DNA of 64,000 nucleotides from Chryseobacterium edaphi (GCF_025628985.1 NZ_JAOTEM010000002.1:186001-250000), one strand, 5' to 3'; shown: positions 7,673 to 17,329, counted from the first letter of the stretch. A program made the numbers and translations. The notes: generated from the sequence alone by a model not told the origin.

Positions 7673-9139
7673 TTAATTTTTAGATTTAAATGCTTCTAAT
7701 GTGCTATATTTTTCGCTCCTGTACTGTTTTACAATCGTATCAAATATTTTTTCTCTGAATAAAAATCCTATCATTCCCAAAATTGCAATGCTGATCACTG
7801 CCGTTGTCATTCCGAAGAAATATTTAGTAATACCAAAAACCGCCATCGGTAAAATCATTTTAGGAATTAATAGTAAGAGACTTTTCAAGTTGAAACTATT
7901 CTTTTGTCCCATTACTTTTTCTTTGGAATTCAGATCAATCTGTGTTTTGTTGAATGCTCCCGACCATAAAGTGAACTGAGAATTGACACCAATATTATAC
8001 AGACCTGCAGCGAAAAATGTAAAGTACATTTCCCAGCTAACTATTGCGTAAAACAAAGCTACAACGATAGAAACAGCTGTCACAATATTCATCAGCCACC
8101 ATTTTGCTTTTAAATATTCTTTGTACGGAACATTCAAAGTCATCATTAAAGGATAGTACGAACTGTCGAAAGAAGGCACTCTCTGCCCGAACAAAAATTG
8201 AAAACCACCCGTCACAAACAATCCCATAAACATCATCATGTATGGTGTTTTGTAGACATCTGACGAAAACATCAGCAATCCGTAAAATATAAACATGAAA
8301 CTTCCGATGATGATTCCTTTGGTGACTTTATTCCGTCTCATCATTTTGATATCATTGTTGATGAAACTTCCGATTGCACCGTATTTATTGAGGAAAGCAA
8401 TGTTTTCCGTTTTCCCGATTGTTTTTTTATCTTCCAATCCCTGATCGAGATAGAATTCTTTTTTTACGTGATTAAAACAGATCCACCATAATCCTGCAAA
8501 TAATCCGATAGCAAGGATCGTAAAATAAGGCTGATCATAAAAAGCATAAAAAAGTTTTTCTGAATAATCAAAAAGCGGAACGATATTATAATACGTCAAA
8601 CCACCGATTACCGCAAACAAAATTCCTACTGCAATGGCAATATTTTCTTTATTGTTGAAAAGAATATTGATAAAATTATTTAGATAAAACAACATTGAAA
8701 GTGCAATCAGCCAGCTTAAACTTCCCAGAATCCCAAAACCGTTGAACATGCAAATTACTGCAAAAGTAATCAGGAAGAAAGAATTCATCCAGCTGAACGG
8801 CGAGAGAAACGTTTTGATCAGCATGTAATTGACCAATGTTTTCTTAGGAATATTGAGCGTGAGAAAAGGTTTGATATTCTGCGTAGACATTTGCTGCAAG
8901 AGATATTTCAGAATCAGATCTGCTGCCCACAAAACAATCATAAATCTCGACACAATCTTCATTGCATCTTCTTCCATCTCTTTATTGACGTAGAAAAAAG
9001 CCAGAAAAGCTGCTCCGATGCAATATGCTATAAAAGAAAGAATTCCGATAAACCGGAAAATCTTCATTGCCAGATTGATTCCGACAGAAGTGCCACGAAA
9101 AAAACTTTTGATTTCTAACTTCAGGAACTGTACAAACAT
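7673..9139 (-). CDS. DUF5687-family ABC-type membrane protein
   Basis: A 488-residue polytopic protein with about ten or more hydrophobic segments, matching the length and N-terminal pattern (LEIKSFFRGTSVG, then ADLILKYLLQQM and NIKPFLTLNIPKK) of the Bacteroidota DUF5687 permeases. These sit next to an ATP-binding gene, as here. It is most likely the membrane half of an ABC-2 type exporter; substrate unknown. Confidence 0.78.
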   Translation of the reverse strand: MFVQFLKLEIKSFFRGTSVGINLAMKIFRFIGILSFIAYCIGAAFLAFFYVNKEMEEDAMKIVSRFMIVLWAADLILKYLLQQMSTQNIKPFLTLNIPKKTLVNYMLIKTFLSPFSWMNSFFLITFAVICMFNGFGILGSLSWLIALSMLFYLNNFINILFNNKENIAIAVGILFAVIGGLTYYNIVPLFDYSEKLFYAFYDQPYFTILAIGLFAGLWWICFNHVKKEFYLDQGLEDKKTIGKTENIAFLNKYGAIGSFINNDIKMMRRNKVTKGIIIGSFMFIFYGLLMFSSDVYKTPYMMMFMGLFVTGGFQFLFGQRVPSFDSSYYPLMMTLNVPYKEYLKAKWWLMNIVTAVSIVVALFYAIVSWEMYFTFFAAGLYNIGVNSQFTLWSGAFNKTQIDLNSKEKVMGQKNSFNLKSLLLLIPKMILPMAVFGITKYFFGMTTAVISIAILGMIGFLFREKIFDTIVKQYRSEKYSTLEAFKSKN

Positions 9140-9215
9140 AGTTTACTTTTTTACATTAGTAAATATAATGTAGTTTTTGTTACAGTTTTTAAAGAATTGA
9201 CAAAAGAATAGATAA

Positions 9216-9788
9216 CTAATATCTTCTGTAACGATAGCTAATAAATAAATATTGTACTTTATTCTGATCTTCCTTTTTGGGAATAAGATAGGACAAATTA
9301 AAATACCTTACAGCAACATCATCTTTTATGGTTAATGTGGCGTTAATCTCTCTTCCTTCACTTTCGTTCTCATTTTCAGGAGATTCGATCATAATATTTG
9401 AAGCATAAGTTTCAAATTTATTGTAAATATTATTATACTCAACAATTACAGCTTTATAATTTGGAAGTGCTATTTTTTGAGATATGGTGTGCCGACCAAG
9501 CTCCTTTTCGTAATCTCTTTGCTCTACCCAAACCTCTGCTTCTAATATCTTTGATTTGATCATTACATTGTTGTCATAATTTGAATGGTAAATTGTGATC
9601 GGTTCTCCTGTAACTTCCTGTTTTCTAGAAAATTTTTCAAATTTCAGGTTACTTCCTGAAATTATTTCTTCGGGTTTACGATCCACATTCAATCCAACAA
9701 ATAATTTTTGAAGATCTTTTTCGAAATGTTCTTGAGCAAAAATAACATTGCCCAACAAAGACATAAGAATTGTAAATAGTATTTTCAT
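9216..9788 (-). CDS. Secreted protein of unknown function
   Basis: A 190-residue protein with a clear signal peptide (about 1-18, ending FAQ). The mature part is mixed alpha/beta in composition with no cysteines and no motif I recognise. It ends with a tyrosine/arginine-rich strand (YLFISYRYRRY). It lies just downstream of recN on the same strand with a 17-base gap, so it is probably co-transcribed, but a link to DNA repair is unlikely given export. Confidence 0.65.
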   Translation of the reverse strand: MKILFTILMSLLGNVIFAQEHFEKDLQKLFVGLNVDRKPEEIISGSNLKFEKFSRKQEVTGEPITIYHSNYDNNVMIKSKILEAEVWVEQRDYEKELGRHTISQKIALPNYKAVIVEYNNIYNKFETYASNIMIESPENENESEGREINATLTIKDDVAVRYFNLSYLIPKKEDQNKVQYLFISYRYRRY

Positions 9789-9805
9789 ATCTAAGTAATA
9801 TCTGA

Positions 9806-11455
9806 TTACCCAATCAACTCTCTCGCCTGAGCCATTGCCGCATCCGTAATCTTGCTTCCGGAAAGCAACTGTGCAATCTCGTTCAACTTTTCTTCTTCAC
9901 TTAAAGTGACAATCGTAGATTGCGTTTTACCATTGATATCTTCTTTTACCACTTTGTAATTATCATTTCCTTTTGCGGCAACCTGTGCTAAATGGGAAAT
10001 AACGATCAACTGCATATCCTGAGACATCTCACGCATCAGATTTCCGATTTCTTCGGCAACTTTTCCGGAAACACCGGTGTCGATTTCGTCTAAAATAAGC
10101 GTAGGAAGCATGTCACTTTCGGCAATGATTTTCTTTACCGCCAACATCACACGCGATCGTTCACCACCGGAAATGGCAGTCTGAATTGGTTTTAAAGGAA
10201 AACCAGAATTTGCCTGAAACAAAAGCTGAATATTTTCTTTTCCAAATTGATTAAATTCAGAAACATCGGTTAATTCAATGTCTACTTTTGCTTTTTCGAG
10301 ACCTAATTTTTTTAGTAAATCTTCTGCTTTTTTAATAAAAACAGGAACAGTTTTCTTTCTGTTTTTTGAAAGTTTTTCGGCTGAAGACTGCAGTGACTTT
10401 TCTTTTTTAGCAATATTGATTTCAATTTCAGCAATATAAGCCTCAATTTCCGCTGTTCCTTTCTGTTCACCTGATAATTGGTCTCTGATTTCTTTTAATT
10501 CATTAAGATCAGAAGCATTATGTTTAAGGAATAAAGCATTGATTTTGTTGTTCAGCTCTGAAAGTATCGCTAAATTTTCAGGATTGATCTCAATTTTGTC
10601 AGCTTCATCTTCGAGCTCTGAAAGAATATCTTTCATTTCAACAAAAGAACCTTCCAGCCTTTCATCCAATTCAGAAAAAGAATGAGAAACCTCGGCAATT
10701 TTCGAAAGTTTATTTTTAGCTTCGTTAAAGAAAGAAAGAATTCCGATTTCTTCCTGATGAAATCTTGAGAGAATCTGCGCTATATTTTCAGAAATCATTC
10801 CTGCATTTTCCTGCACAGAGAGCTGATTCTGCAACTCGTCATAATCTACATCATCGAGTTTTAAATCTTCCAGTTCATTCAAAAGAAACTGTTTGTAATC
10901 GCTTTCTTTAGTATTTTCTGAAAGTTGTACTTGGAATTTTCTAAGCTGAGTTTTTAAACTTTGAAATTCTAAAAAATCCTGTTGATACTCTTCAATCAAT
11001 TTTTTATTTTCCGAAAGTCCATCGATGATTTTAAACTGATAATCTGCTGTAAAAAGATTGGAAGTTTCAAATTGAGAATGAATGTCAATCAATTGTGAAG
11101 TCAATTCTCTTAACACATCCAAAGTCACCGGAACATCATTAATAAACGCTCTGGATTTTCCTGATGGTAAAATTTCTCTTCGAATAATCGTTTGATGCTC
11201 GTAATCGAGATCATTTTCAATAAAGAATTTTTTAAACTGATTATTCAGATCAAATTCTGTTTCGACAATACTTTTTTCTTCGGTTTTTGAGATCGATTTT
11301 AAGTCTGCCCTTTCACCCAATATCAATCGCAGTGCACCCAAAATAATTGATTTTCCGGCTCCCGTTTCTCCGGTAATGACCTGTAAACCATTTTTTAAGG
11401 ATACATCCAATGCATCAATAAGGGCAAAATTTTTAATGTAAATTCTCGAAAGCAT
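9806..11455 (-). CDS. recN: DNA repair protein RecN
   Basis: An SMC-like ATPase of double-strand-break repair. Walker A GETGAGKS is at 29-36, followed by SIILGALRLILGERAD. A long central coiled coil runs over about 160-400. The C-terminal ABC half has ISGGERSRVMLA and LILDEIDTGVSG (signature and Walker B). The 549-residue length is normal. It follows the DUF4835 gene, as in many Bacteroidota, with its own -7 element at 11483-11490. Confidence 0.96.
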   Translation of the reverse strand: MLSRIYIKNFALIDALDVSLKNGLQVITGETGAGKSIILGALRLILGERADLKSISKTEEKSIVETEFDLNNQFKKFFIENDLDYEHQTIIRREILPSGKSRAFINDVPVTLDVLRELTSQLIDIHSQFETSNLFTADYQFKIIDGLSENKKLIEEYQQDFLEFQSLKTQLRKFQVQLSENTKESDYKQFLLNELEDLKLDDVDYDELQNQLSVQENAGMISENIAQILSRFHQEEIGILSFFNEAKNKLSKIAEVSHSFSELDERLEGSFVEMKDILSELEDEADKIEINPENLAILSELNNKINALFLKHNASDLNELKEIRDQLSGEQKGTAEIEAYIAEIEINIAKKEKSLQSSAEKLSKNRKKTVPVFIKKAEDLLKKLGLEKAKVDIELTDVSEFNQFGKENIQLLFQANSGFPLKPIQTAISGGERSRVMLAVKKIIAESDMLPTLILDEIDTGVSGKVAEEIGNLMREMSQDMQLIVISHLAQVAAKGNDNYKVVKEDINGKTQSTIVTLSEEEKLNEIAQLLSGSKITDAAMAQARELIG

Positions 11456-11482
11456 GATCAGTAGCAGATTACTTAATTACTG

Positions 11483-11490
11483 CAAATATA
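11483..11490 (-). promoter_or_regulatory. Bacteroidota -7 element before recN
   Basis: The minus strand reads TATATTTG, 27 bases upstream of the recN ATG, in the gap after the DUF4835 stop. No convincing -33 element was seen. Confidence 0.45.
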
Positions 11491-11524
11491 AAATTTAGAA
11501 TTCAGAATTAAAGAACTAGATGTC

Positions 11525-12424
11525 TTACTTCCACTTATTCCATTTGGTATCTGTAAACTTCGGTGCAAAAATAATCATGAGTTGTTTTAAGTCATTCAAA
11601 ACAATTCCTCCATTATTCCCCGAATCGAAAATATTGAAAATCTCGTCGTTTTTGGTAGTGATGAATGTATTGAAGAAATAATTCTGCTGAAATGAGTTTT
11701 CATATGTTTTCAGCTGCATCAACGCATCAAAAATGATTTTCTTTGACTGAGTCTGATCCTGATTAAACATCCCGTCTAAACCGGCTCTGTGATAGGTATA
11801 CATCGTCTGACGAAGCTGAGCCATATTTGGATTTAGAATTTCACCAATCAAAATCGCACGGCTTCTCGGATCATTGATCTGTCCCCATCCTTCATACCCT
11901 CTGTTTTGAGAATTTTGGGCAATTTGTTGTGCTTTGCTGAACCATTGCGTCCCGCCTGAAGCCTGAAAACTGTCTGCATCGTAACCTAAAATAAGATAAA
12001 CGTAGAAACTGATTACATCAATAAGGTTTTTTCCTGAAAACTGTCTTTCGTTAAAGATAAGATTCTCATTTTCAACATATTCAAAGCCGAATTTTGTATC
12101 CTGAAGATTGATCAGCGGAGATTCATAAGAGGAACTGAAGACAGGACGAACAGCCTGAATGACGATACTTCCCTTATATTTGTTGCCATCTCTTTCACTA
12201 AGAACGATTGCGAAATTTGACTTTATTTTTTCGAAATTCTGAAGCTTTTTGCCAGTCCAGCTTGTGTTGTTGACAAAATCTCTAAGACTTTTTTCTAAAG
12301 CCTTAAAAGCCTGCTGATTACTCCCCTGAATTTGCTGCGAATTTACCTGAACTGTAGCCAAAAGCTCCTGACAGAAACTAAAATTGAAAAGAAGTAAAAA
12401 TAAAAGTGCTATATATTTTTTCAT
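11525..12424 (-). CDS. DUF4835-family periplasmic protein (PorD-like)
   Basis: A 299-residue exported protein with signal peptide 1-18 (ending FSFCQ). Conserved family features include the start ELLATVQVNSQQI, the segment NLIDVISFYVYLILGYDADSF and a C-terminal FAPKFTDTKWNKWK. It lies in the syntenic block coaBC-DUF4835-recN. Recent annotation practice associates this family with type IX secretion (PorD). I know that only as a family label, so the secretion role is tentative. It begins 36 bases after coaBC and is probably in its operon. Confidence 0.85.
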   Translation of the reverse strand: MKKYIALLFLLLFNFSFCQELLATVQVNSQQIQGSNQQAFKALEKSLRDFVNNTSWTGKKLQNFEKIKSNFAIVLSERDGNKYKGSIVIQAVRPVFSSSYESPLINLQDTKFGFEYVENENLIFNERQFSGKNLIDVISFYVYLILGYDADSFQASGGTQWFSKAQQIAQNSQNRGYEGWGQINDPRSRAILIGEILNPNMAQLRQTMYTYHRAGLDGMFNQDQTQSKKIIFDALMQLKTYENSFQQNYFFNTFITTKNDEIFNIFDSGNNGGIVLNDLKQLMIIFAPKFTDTKWNKWK

Positions 12425-12460
12425 TGGTCTGTAAATGTTGAGAACGGAAATTTATAAAAT

Positions 12461-13663
12461 TTATTTTAAAATCTGGGCTTCAATACAATCGAGAATGTCT
12501 TTTGCCACATTTTCTTTTGATTTAAGATCATATTCTAATTTTTCGGTTTTAGTAAATATTTTTATTTTGTTGGTATCTTGCTTAAAGCCTGCACCTTCGT
12601 CACGAAGTGAATTCAAAACAATCATATCCAGATTTTTCTTTTCAAGTTTTCCTTTTGCATTTTCTTCTTCGTTTTGAGTTTCGAGAGCAAAACCAACTAA
12701 AAACTGATTTGTTTTTTTCTCACCCATCGTTTTCAGAATATCCGGATTTTTAATCAATTCGATCGTGAAAGTATCTTCATTTTTCTTGATTTTTTCTGAA
12801 GCCACTTCCTTTGGAGCATAATCTGCAACGGCTGCGCTGGCAATTCCAATATCAATTCCGCCATAAAATTCAAACACTTTTTCAAGCATTTGTTTTGCTG
12901 AAGTAACTCTGTAAAGCTGAATATTTTCATGTTTTGAATTCAAAGAACTTGGTCCGGAAATCAAAATTACTTTTGCACCACGTTTTGCAGCCTCTTCAGC
13001 TAAAGAAAAACCCATTTTTCCCGAAGAGTGATTCCCTATAAATCTTACAGGATCTATTGCTTCATAGGTTGGTCCCGCCGTAATTAAAACCGTTTTGCCC
13101 TGAAGTGATTTTTTTTCATTTAAATTAAAAAACTCTCCTACCGCTTTTGAAATAGTTTCCGGTTCTGCCATTCTTCCCTGCCCGATTAATCCGCTTGCCA
13201 ATTCTCCGCTTTCAGCAGGAATTATGATATGTCCGTAATCCTCTGCCAATTCTAAATTCTGTCTTGTGGATGGATGTTGATACATATCCAGATCCATTGC
13301 AGGTGCGATGAAAACCGGACATTTCGCAGACATATAGGTTGCAATCATTAAATTATCACAAATACCATGAACCATTTTGGCCAAAGTATTTGCCGTACAT
13401 GGAGCCATAATAATTACATCTGCCCAAAGTGCCAATTCTACATGACTGTTCCAGGTTCCATTGTCGCCGTAAAAATCTGTATAAACCGGATTTTTAGATA
13501 AAGTTGAAAGACTCAGTTTTGTGACAAACTTTTCTGCATCAGGAGACATGATCACCTGAACTTCTGCACCTTTTTTCACGAAATCTCTGATGAGAAAATG
13601 TATTTTATAGGCAGCAATTCCTCCAGAAACGGCAATGAGAATCTTTTTCCCGGAAATATTCAT
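12461..13663 (-). CDS. coaBC: Bifunctional phosphopantothenoylcysteine decarboxylase / phosphopantothenate-cysteine ligase
   Basis: Catalyses two consecutive steps of coenzyme A synthesis. The start is placed at ATG 13663 (MNISGKKILIAVSGGIAAYK), giving 400 residues. An upstream start would add 22 unconserved residues. The N-terminal CoaC flavoprotein (1-180) has GGIAAYK and APAMDLDMY. The C-terminal CoaB ligase (about 190-400) has ITAGPTYEAIDPVRFIGNHS and SSGKMGFSLAEEA. Its position between rpoZ and DUF4835 is the usual Bacteroidota arrangement. Confidence 0.95.
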   Translation of the reverse strand: MNISGKKILIAVSGGIAAYKIHFLIRDFVKKGAEVQVIMSPDAEKFVTKLSLSTLSKNPVYTDFYGDNGTWNSHVELALWADVIIMAPCTANTLAKMVHGICDNLMIATYMSAKCPVFIAPAMDLDMYQHPSTRQNLELAEDYGHIIIPAESGELASGLIGQGRMAEPETISKAVGEFFNLNEKKSLQGKTVLITAGPTYEAIDPVRFIGNHSSGKMGFSLAEEAAKRGAKVILISGPSSLNSKHENIQLYRVTSAKQMLEKVFEFYGGIDIGIASAAVADYAPKEVASEKIKKNEDTFTIELIKNPDILKTMGEKKTNQFLVGFALETQNEEENAKGKLEKKNLDMIVLNSLRDEGAGFKQDTNKIKIFTKTEKLEYDLKSKENVAKDILDCIEAQILK

Positions 13664-13728
13664 GTAGATTATTTTTAAAGCACTAAAATACTTCTTTTTT
13701 CTAAGAATGGAAACTTGTAGAAACAGCA

Positions 13729-13762
13729 AAGGTCATAAAGAAAATTATTTCTTTATGACCTT
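13729..13762 (-). terminator. Perfect hairpin between rpoZ and coaBC
   Basis: AAGGTCATAAAGAAA (13729-13743) and its exact inverse (13748-13762) form a 15-bp stem with a 4-base loop. The T run after it on the minus strand is poor, so it may attenuate or process the rpoZ-coaBC transcript rather than end it fully. Confidence 0.6.
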
Positions 13763-13787
13763 CATTTATAAAAAATCACCTAAATGA

Positions 13788-14111
13788 TTAGTTTCTCTCT
13801 TCAGTCTTTCTAAAGTACACTTCACCGTCAAGCCATTCCTGGATTGCGATAGAAGTCGGTTTTGGAAGTTTCTCGTAATGTTTAGAGATTTCAATTTGCT
13901 CTCTGTTTTCGAAAACTTCTTCCAATGTTGAATTGTGAACTGCAAATTCGTCTAATTTATTGTGTAATTCAGTACGAATTTCTGCATTGATCTGCTCAGC
14001 TCTCTTCCCCATGATAACAATAGCTTCATAGATTGAACCTACTTTCTCTTCAATCTTGTCTTTATCGTAAGTAATAGTATTTACTTCTGCTTTGGTATCT
14101 TTTACACTCAT
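13788..14111 (-). CDS. rpoZ: RNA polymerase omega subunit, Bacteroidota type
   Basis: A 107-residue protein. The segment KVGSIYEAIVIMGKRAEQIN carries the omega-subunit core (the xxRAxQI pattern that clamps beta-prime), and the tail KLPKPTSIAIQEWLDGEVYFR is typical of the Bacteroidota form. It lies between bamD and coaBC, which is the conserved location. A possible own -7 element (TAAATTTG on the minus strand) is at 14141-14148. Confidence 0.88.
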   Translation of the reverse strand: MSVKDTKAEVNTITYDKDKIEEKVGSIYEAIVIMGKRAEQINAEIRTELHNKLDEFAVHNSTLEEVFENREQIEISKHYEKLPKPTSIAIQEWLDGEVYFRKTEERN

Positions 14112-14152
14112 TTTCAGAAAATTATTTATTTATAAGGTGGCAAATTTACGAA

Positions 14153-15148
14153 TTATCTTTGGATTCTGAAAGTCGCCGCTGGAGGAGGAGTTTGTAACGC
14201 TGCACTATCTCTCTGAATCTGCATTGCCTGTTTTTCATTTGACACCTGATCTTTGATCTGCTGCTCAGTTTTTGATTGCTCTGCCAACTTATCAGCCATC
14301 TTTTTTTGTCTTGCTGTTAAAACTGCAATTCTTTCTTCAGTCTGTTTTTTTACAACTACAAAATCCTTTTTCTCCTTTTCAAGTTTCTGTCTTAGATCTA
14401 AAGCTGTTTTAGAATATTCTGTATTTGGAAGTTCTTTTTCAACTTGTTTTGTGAAAGATAATGCGCTTTCAATACGCTCATCTTTTAGATCATAAACAGA
14501 ATTCTGCGCCAACAAATAACGAGACTTCATCATATAATCATAAATCTTCGGACGAAGCTTTGTACTTGGGAAATCTTCTAAAACATTTTCAAAAGCTGCA
14601 CTTGTTGATTTATAATCAGCCATTTTGAAATACTGTTTTGCATTTTCATAGGCTTTGAATTCTAATTTATAAGACAGCTCATCAATTAGAGTATTGATGT
14701 TTTTTGATCTTTCAGAATTTGGATAATTGGTTAAGAAATCCTGAAGCTCATTGATTGCCAATTCTGTACTTGTCTGGTCCAAGTTATAATCCATAGACCC
14801 ATTATAGTAACATAAAGCCGACATATATGATGCTTCTTCTTTTCTGTTATCCTGAGGAAAACTTACTGCAAAGTTTTTGAACTGGTGACCTGCAAGTTTG
14901 TAGTTTTTATCGTAATAATTGGCATACGCAGAATTGAAAACAACGTTTGGCGCATCATCTGTACCTGCAACTAGATTCGGAAGTCTGTCGTAAAGAGCCA
15001 AAGCATTTTTCCATTTCTTTTTAGCGAAATTTTCATTGGCAGCTTTCAGGATAAAAGTTTTATCCGCGCTTTTCATCGCTTTATCTTGCTGACTTGTGCA
15101 CGCCGAAATGACAGCTATGGCAAAAATACCTAAAATATATTTCTTCAT
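14153..15148 (-). CDS. bamD: Outer membrane assembly lipoprotein BamD
   Basis: Lipoprotein of the BAM complex that inserts beta-barrels into the outer membrane. The start is placed at ATG 15148. The resulting N-terminus MKKYILGIFAIAVISAC is a lipoprotein signal with C17 as lipidated residue, while the longer frame start would destroy it. The mature part is built of TPR repeats (AKKKWKNALALYDRLPNLVAG, YKLAGHQFKNFAVSFPQ, AINELQDFLTNYPNSERS). A charged coiled-coil tail follows (about 255-331). A -7 element lies 43 bases upstream. Confidence 0.92.
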   Translation of the reverse strand: MKKYILGIFAIAVISACTSQQDKAMKSADKTFILKAANENFAKKKWKNALALYDRLPNLVAGTDDAPNVVFNSAYANYYDKNYKLAGHQFKNFAVSFPQDNRKEEASYMSALCYYNGSMDYNLDQTSTELAINELQDFLTNYPNSERSKNINTLIDELSYKLEFKAYENAKQYFKMADYKSTSAAFENVLEDFPSTKLRPKIYDYMMKSRYLLAQNSVYDLKDERIESALSFTKQVEKELPNTEYSKTALDLRQKLEKEKKDFVVVKKQTEERIAVLTARQKKMADKLAEQSKTEQQIKDQVSNEKQAMQIQRDSAALQTPPPAATFRIQR

Positions 15149-15190
15149 ATAAAATTCAACAGTTTTCGGTTTTACCGACCTATTAATTTG

Positions 15191-15198
15191 CAAAAATA
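15191..15198 (-). promoter_or_regulatory. Bacteroidota -7 element of the bamD operon
   Basis: The minus strand reads TATTTTTG, 43 bases before the bamD ATG, in the gap after the TetR gene. The -33 position is AT-rich without a clear TTTG. Confidence 0.5.
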
Positions 15199-15245
15199 TA
15201 ACTTTTTTGCTAAAAGATTTTTTTTTATGATTATTTAACGCAAAA

Positions 15246-15875
15246 TTAGTCGGCTGCGTATCCCAAAACTGCAAAAACATTCATTAAAAGATTCATTCTT
15301 ACTTTTCTTTCGGCTTCTTTGGTGTAAGATTCGTCATCTTTATGAGGAACATATAATTCGTAAAAATTTTTATTGCGAATCACAAAAAGTGTAGATCCAA
15401 TGATAGTTGTCAAAATATCTTCCGGTTTTGGGGTAAATGTAAAAACACCTGAAGTCACTCCTTTTTTGATGACTTCATCCAATTTCTTGACAAATAACTG
15501 ATAAAAATCTAAAAGTTCATCCTTAAGATTTTCTGTATGACGCAATTCCTGAGTAACAAAACCGTGGAAATAATTATATTTAAATAACTGTGCAACAATA
15601 TATTTGATCATTTCTTTCATCTGCATTTCGGGTTTCCCGTCTTTTATAGTGTCTGCAAATTCAGAAAAATTCTCTCTGGTTTTCAATACGCGGTACTGAT
15701 AGAGATATGACATCATTTTTTCTTTTGATCCGAAATAATAGGAAATCATTGCCACATTAATGTTGGCTTTTGAACATATATCTCTTACGGAAGTACCTTC
15801 ATAGCCCTTTCTGGCGATCAATTCTTCGGCTATATCTAAAATATGGATCTGTTTATCTGTAAATTTCTTCCCCAC
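15246..15875 (-). CDS. TetR/AcrR-family transcriptional regulator
   Basis: A 209-residue one-component repressor. The N-terminal HTH (about 5-55) reads IHILDIAEELIARKGYEG and SVRDICSKANINVAMISYYFGSKEKM, the standard TetR fold with the recognition helix ending in YYFGSKE. The ligand domain (60-209) is not distinctive. The gene is divergent from the TatD-like gene, and the intervening 97 bases carry a palindrome that could be its operator (15920-15933). The ligand is unknown. Confidence 0.9.
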   Translation of the reverse strand: MGKKFTDKQIHILDIAEELIARKGYEGTSVRDICSKANINVAMISYYFGSKEKMMSYLYQYRVLKTRENFSEFADTIKDGKPEMQMKEMIKYIVAQLFKYNYFHGFVTQELRHTENLKDELLDFYQLFVKKLDEVIKKGVTSGVFTFTPKPEDILTTIIGSTLFVIRNKNFYELYVPHKDDESYTKEAERKVRMNLLMNVFAVLGYAAD

Positions 15876-15919
15876 GTGTGCGTTGTTTTAGTAAAGTTAA
15901 GAAATTTTTAACATATTGA

Positions 15920-15933
15920 TAAACGAACGTTTA
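15920..15933. promoter_or_regulatory. Candidate TetR operator palindrome
   Basis: TAAACGAACGTTTA: six-base inverted arms with a 2-base spacer, midway between the divergent TetR and TatD-like genes. Autoregulation is inferred from position only. Confidence 0.4.
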
Positions 15934-15972
15934 ATAATTTTTAGCGAACTTTTATTTATTGTATTTTTGAAT

Positions 15973-16599
15973 ATGGATTTTTTTGATTTTCATCATCACA
16001 AGAAAAATATAAGATATGGAATTTACAATTTAGATATTGAAAAAACTCCGCCTGATTTTTATTTTTCTGCAGGAATTCACCCACAAAACATTCAACCGGA
16101 AAATATTGATAGTCAATTCAATTGGTTACAATCCGTCATTAATGAAAATTGTTTTGCAATTGGAGAATGCGGTTTGGATAGCATCGTTTCTGTTGATATG
16201 AAGATTCAGAAGGATGTTTTTTTAAGACAGATTCAATTGGCGAATGAACTTAAAAAACCTTTGATCATTCATTGTGTAAGAAAATTTTATGAAGTCATTT
16301 CATTCAGAAAAAAATCTGAACAGGCGATGATCATTCACGGCTTCAATAAAAAACAAAGCATTGCGGATGATCTTCTGAAGAATAATTTTTATCTGAGTTT
16401 TGGGAAAGCTGTTTTGTATCATCTATCTTTGCAGGATACTTTGAAAACAGTTCCTTTAGATAAACTTTTTCTAGAAACTGATAATGATGATTTTAACATC
16501 GAAGAATTGTATCAGAAAGTTTCAGAAATCAAAGAAATATCAATAGAACGACTTCAACAACAGATTGTAGAAAATTTAGAAACGATAAAAAATGGATAA
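15973..16599 (+). CDS. TatD-family hydrolase
   Basis: A metal-dependent (deoxy)ribonuclease-like hydrolase of 208 residues if started at ATG 15973. The longer frame start would add 19 residues overlapping the intergenic operator. Family features are the N-terminal metal-binding DFHHHK (usually DxHxH), AIGECGLDS near 55, LIIHCVRK near 95, IIHGFNK and FLETDNDD near the end (ExD metal ligands). It is shorter and more divergent than E. coli TatD. It overlaps tcdA by 8 bases and forms an operon with tcdA and rnpA. Confidence 0.8.
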   Translation: MDFFDFHHHKKNIRYGIYNLDIEKTPPDFYFSAGIHPQNIQPENIDSQFNWLQSVINENCFAIGECGLDSIVSVDMKIQKDVFLRQIQLANELKKPLIIHCVRKFYEVISFRKKSEQAMIIHGFNKKQSIADDLLKNNFYLSFGKAVLYHLSLQDTLKTVPLDKLFLETDNDDFNIEELYQKVSEIKEISIERLQQQIVENLETIKNG

Positions 16600-17329
16600 G
16601 TTTTGGCTGGAAAGAACGGAACTTCTGATCAAAGAAGAGGGCATTGAAAAACTGAACAATGCAAATGTTCTCGTAGTAGGTTTAGGCGGCGTTGGATCTT
16701 TTGCTGCCGAGTTTCTGGCAAGAGCCGGAATTGGAAAAATGACCATTGTAGACGGCGATACCGTAGATATTACCAATATTAACAGACAACTTCCTGCACT
16801 TCACTCAACGGTAGGAAAGCATAAAGTGGAAGTAGTTGCTGAAAGATTGATGGACATTAATCCGAAATTGGATTTAATTAAAATCAACGAGTTTCTAAAT
16901 CCGGAAAGGATGGCTGAAGTTCTGGATGATGGAAAATTTGATTATATTTTAGATTGTATTGACAGCATCACGCCAAAAGTGAGCTTAATCATTGCTGCAA
17001 AGCGAAGAAAAATCAAAATTGTAAGCTCGATGGGTGCCGGTGGAAAATCTGATCCTTCAAAAGTGATGGTGAGAGATATCCACAAAACTGCAGAATGCCA
17101 TCTCGCAAAACAGGTAAGGAAAAGATTGAAGAAAGAAAAAATCGACAAAGGAATCCGATGTGTTTTTTCAACTGAAATTCAGGATGAAAGCAGCTTGAAA
17201 ATGACCGATGGGAGCAACTACAAACGATCTTTTTACGGAACAATAAGCTTTATTCCTGCAATTTTCGGATTGTATGCTGCTGCAGAAGTCATCAATCAAT
17301 TAGTGAAAAAGACTGATGCAGAACTTTAA
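16592..17329 (+). CDS. tcdA: tRNA threonylcarbamoyladenosine dehydratase
   Basis: A ThiF/E1-like enzyme that cyclises t6A37 of ANN-decoding tRNAs to ct6A with ATP. VVGLGGVGSFAAEFLARAG at 28-46 is the nucleotide-binding glycine loop, TNINRQLPALHSTVGKHK at 64-81 is the E1-like adenylation motif, and DCIDSITPKVSL with SSMGAGGKSDPS are conserved in the YgdL/CsdL group. The 245-residue length fits. It overlaps its neighbours on both sides, so the three genes are translationally coupled. Confidence 0.92.
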   Translation: MDKFWLERTELLIKEEGIEKLNNANVLVVGLGGVGSFAAEFLARAGIGKMTIVDGDTVDITNINRQLPALHSTVGKHKVEVVAERLMDINPKLDLIKINEFLNPERMAEVLDDGKFDYILDCIDSITPKVSLIIAAKRRKIKIVSSMGAGGKSDPSKVMVRDIHKTAECHLAKQVRKRLKKEKIDKGIRCVFSTEIQDESSLKMTDGSNYKRSFYGTISFIPAIFGLYAAAEVINQLVKKTDAEL

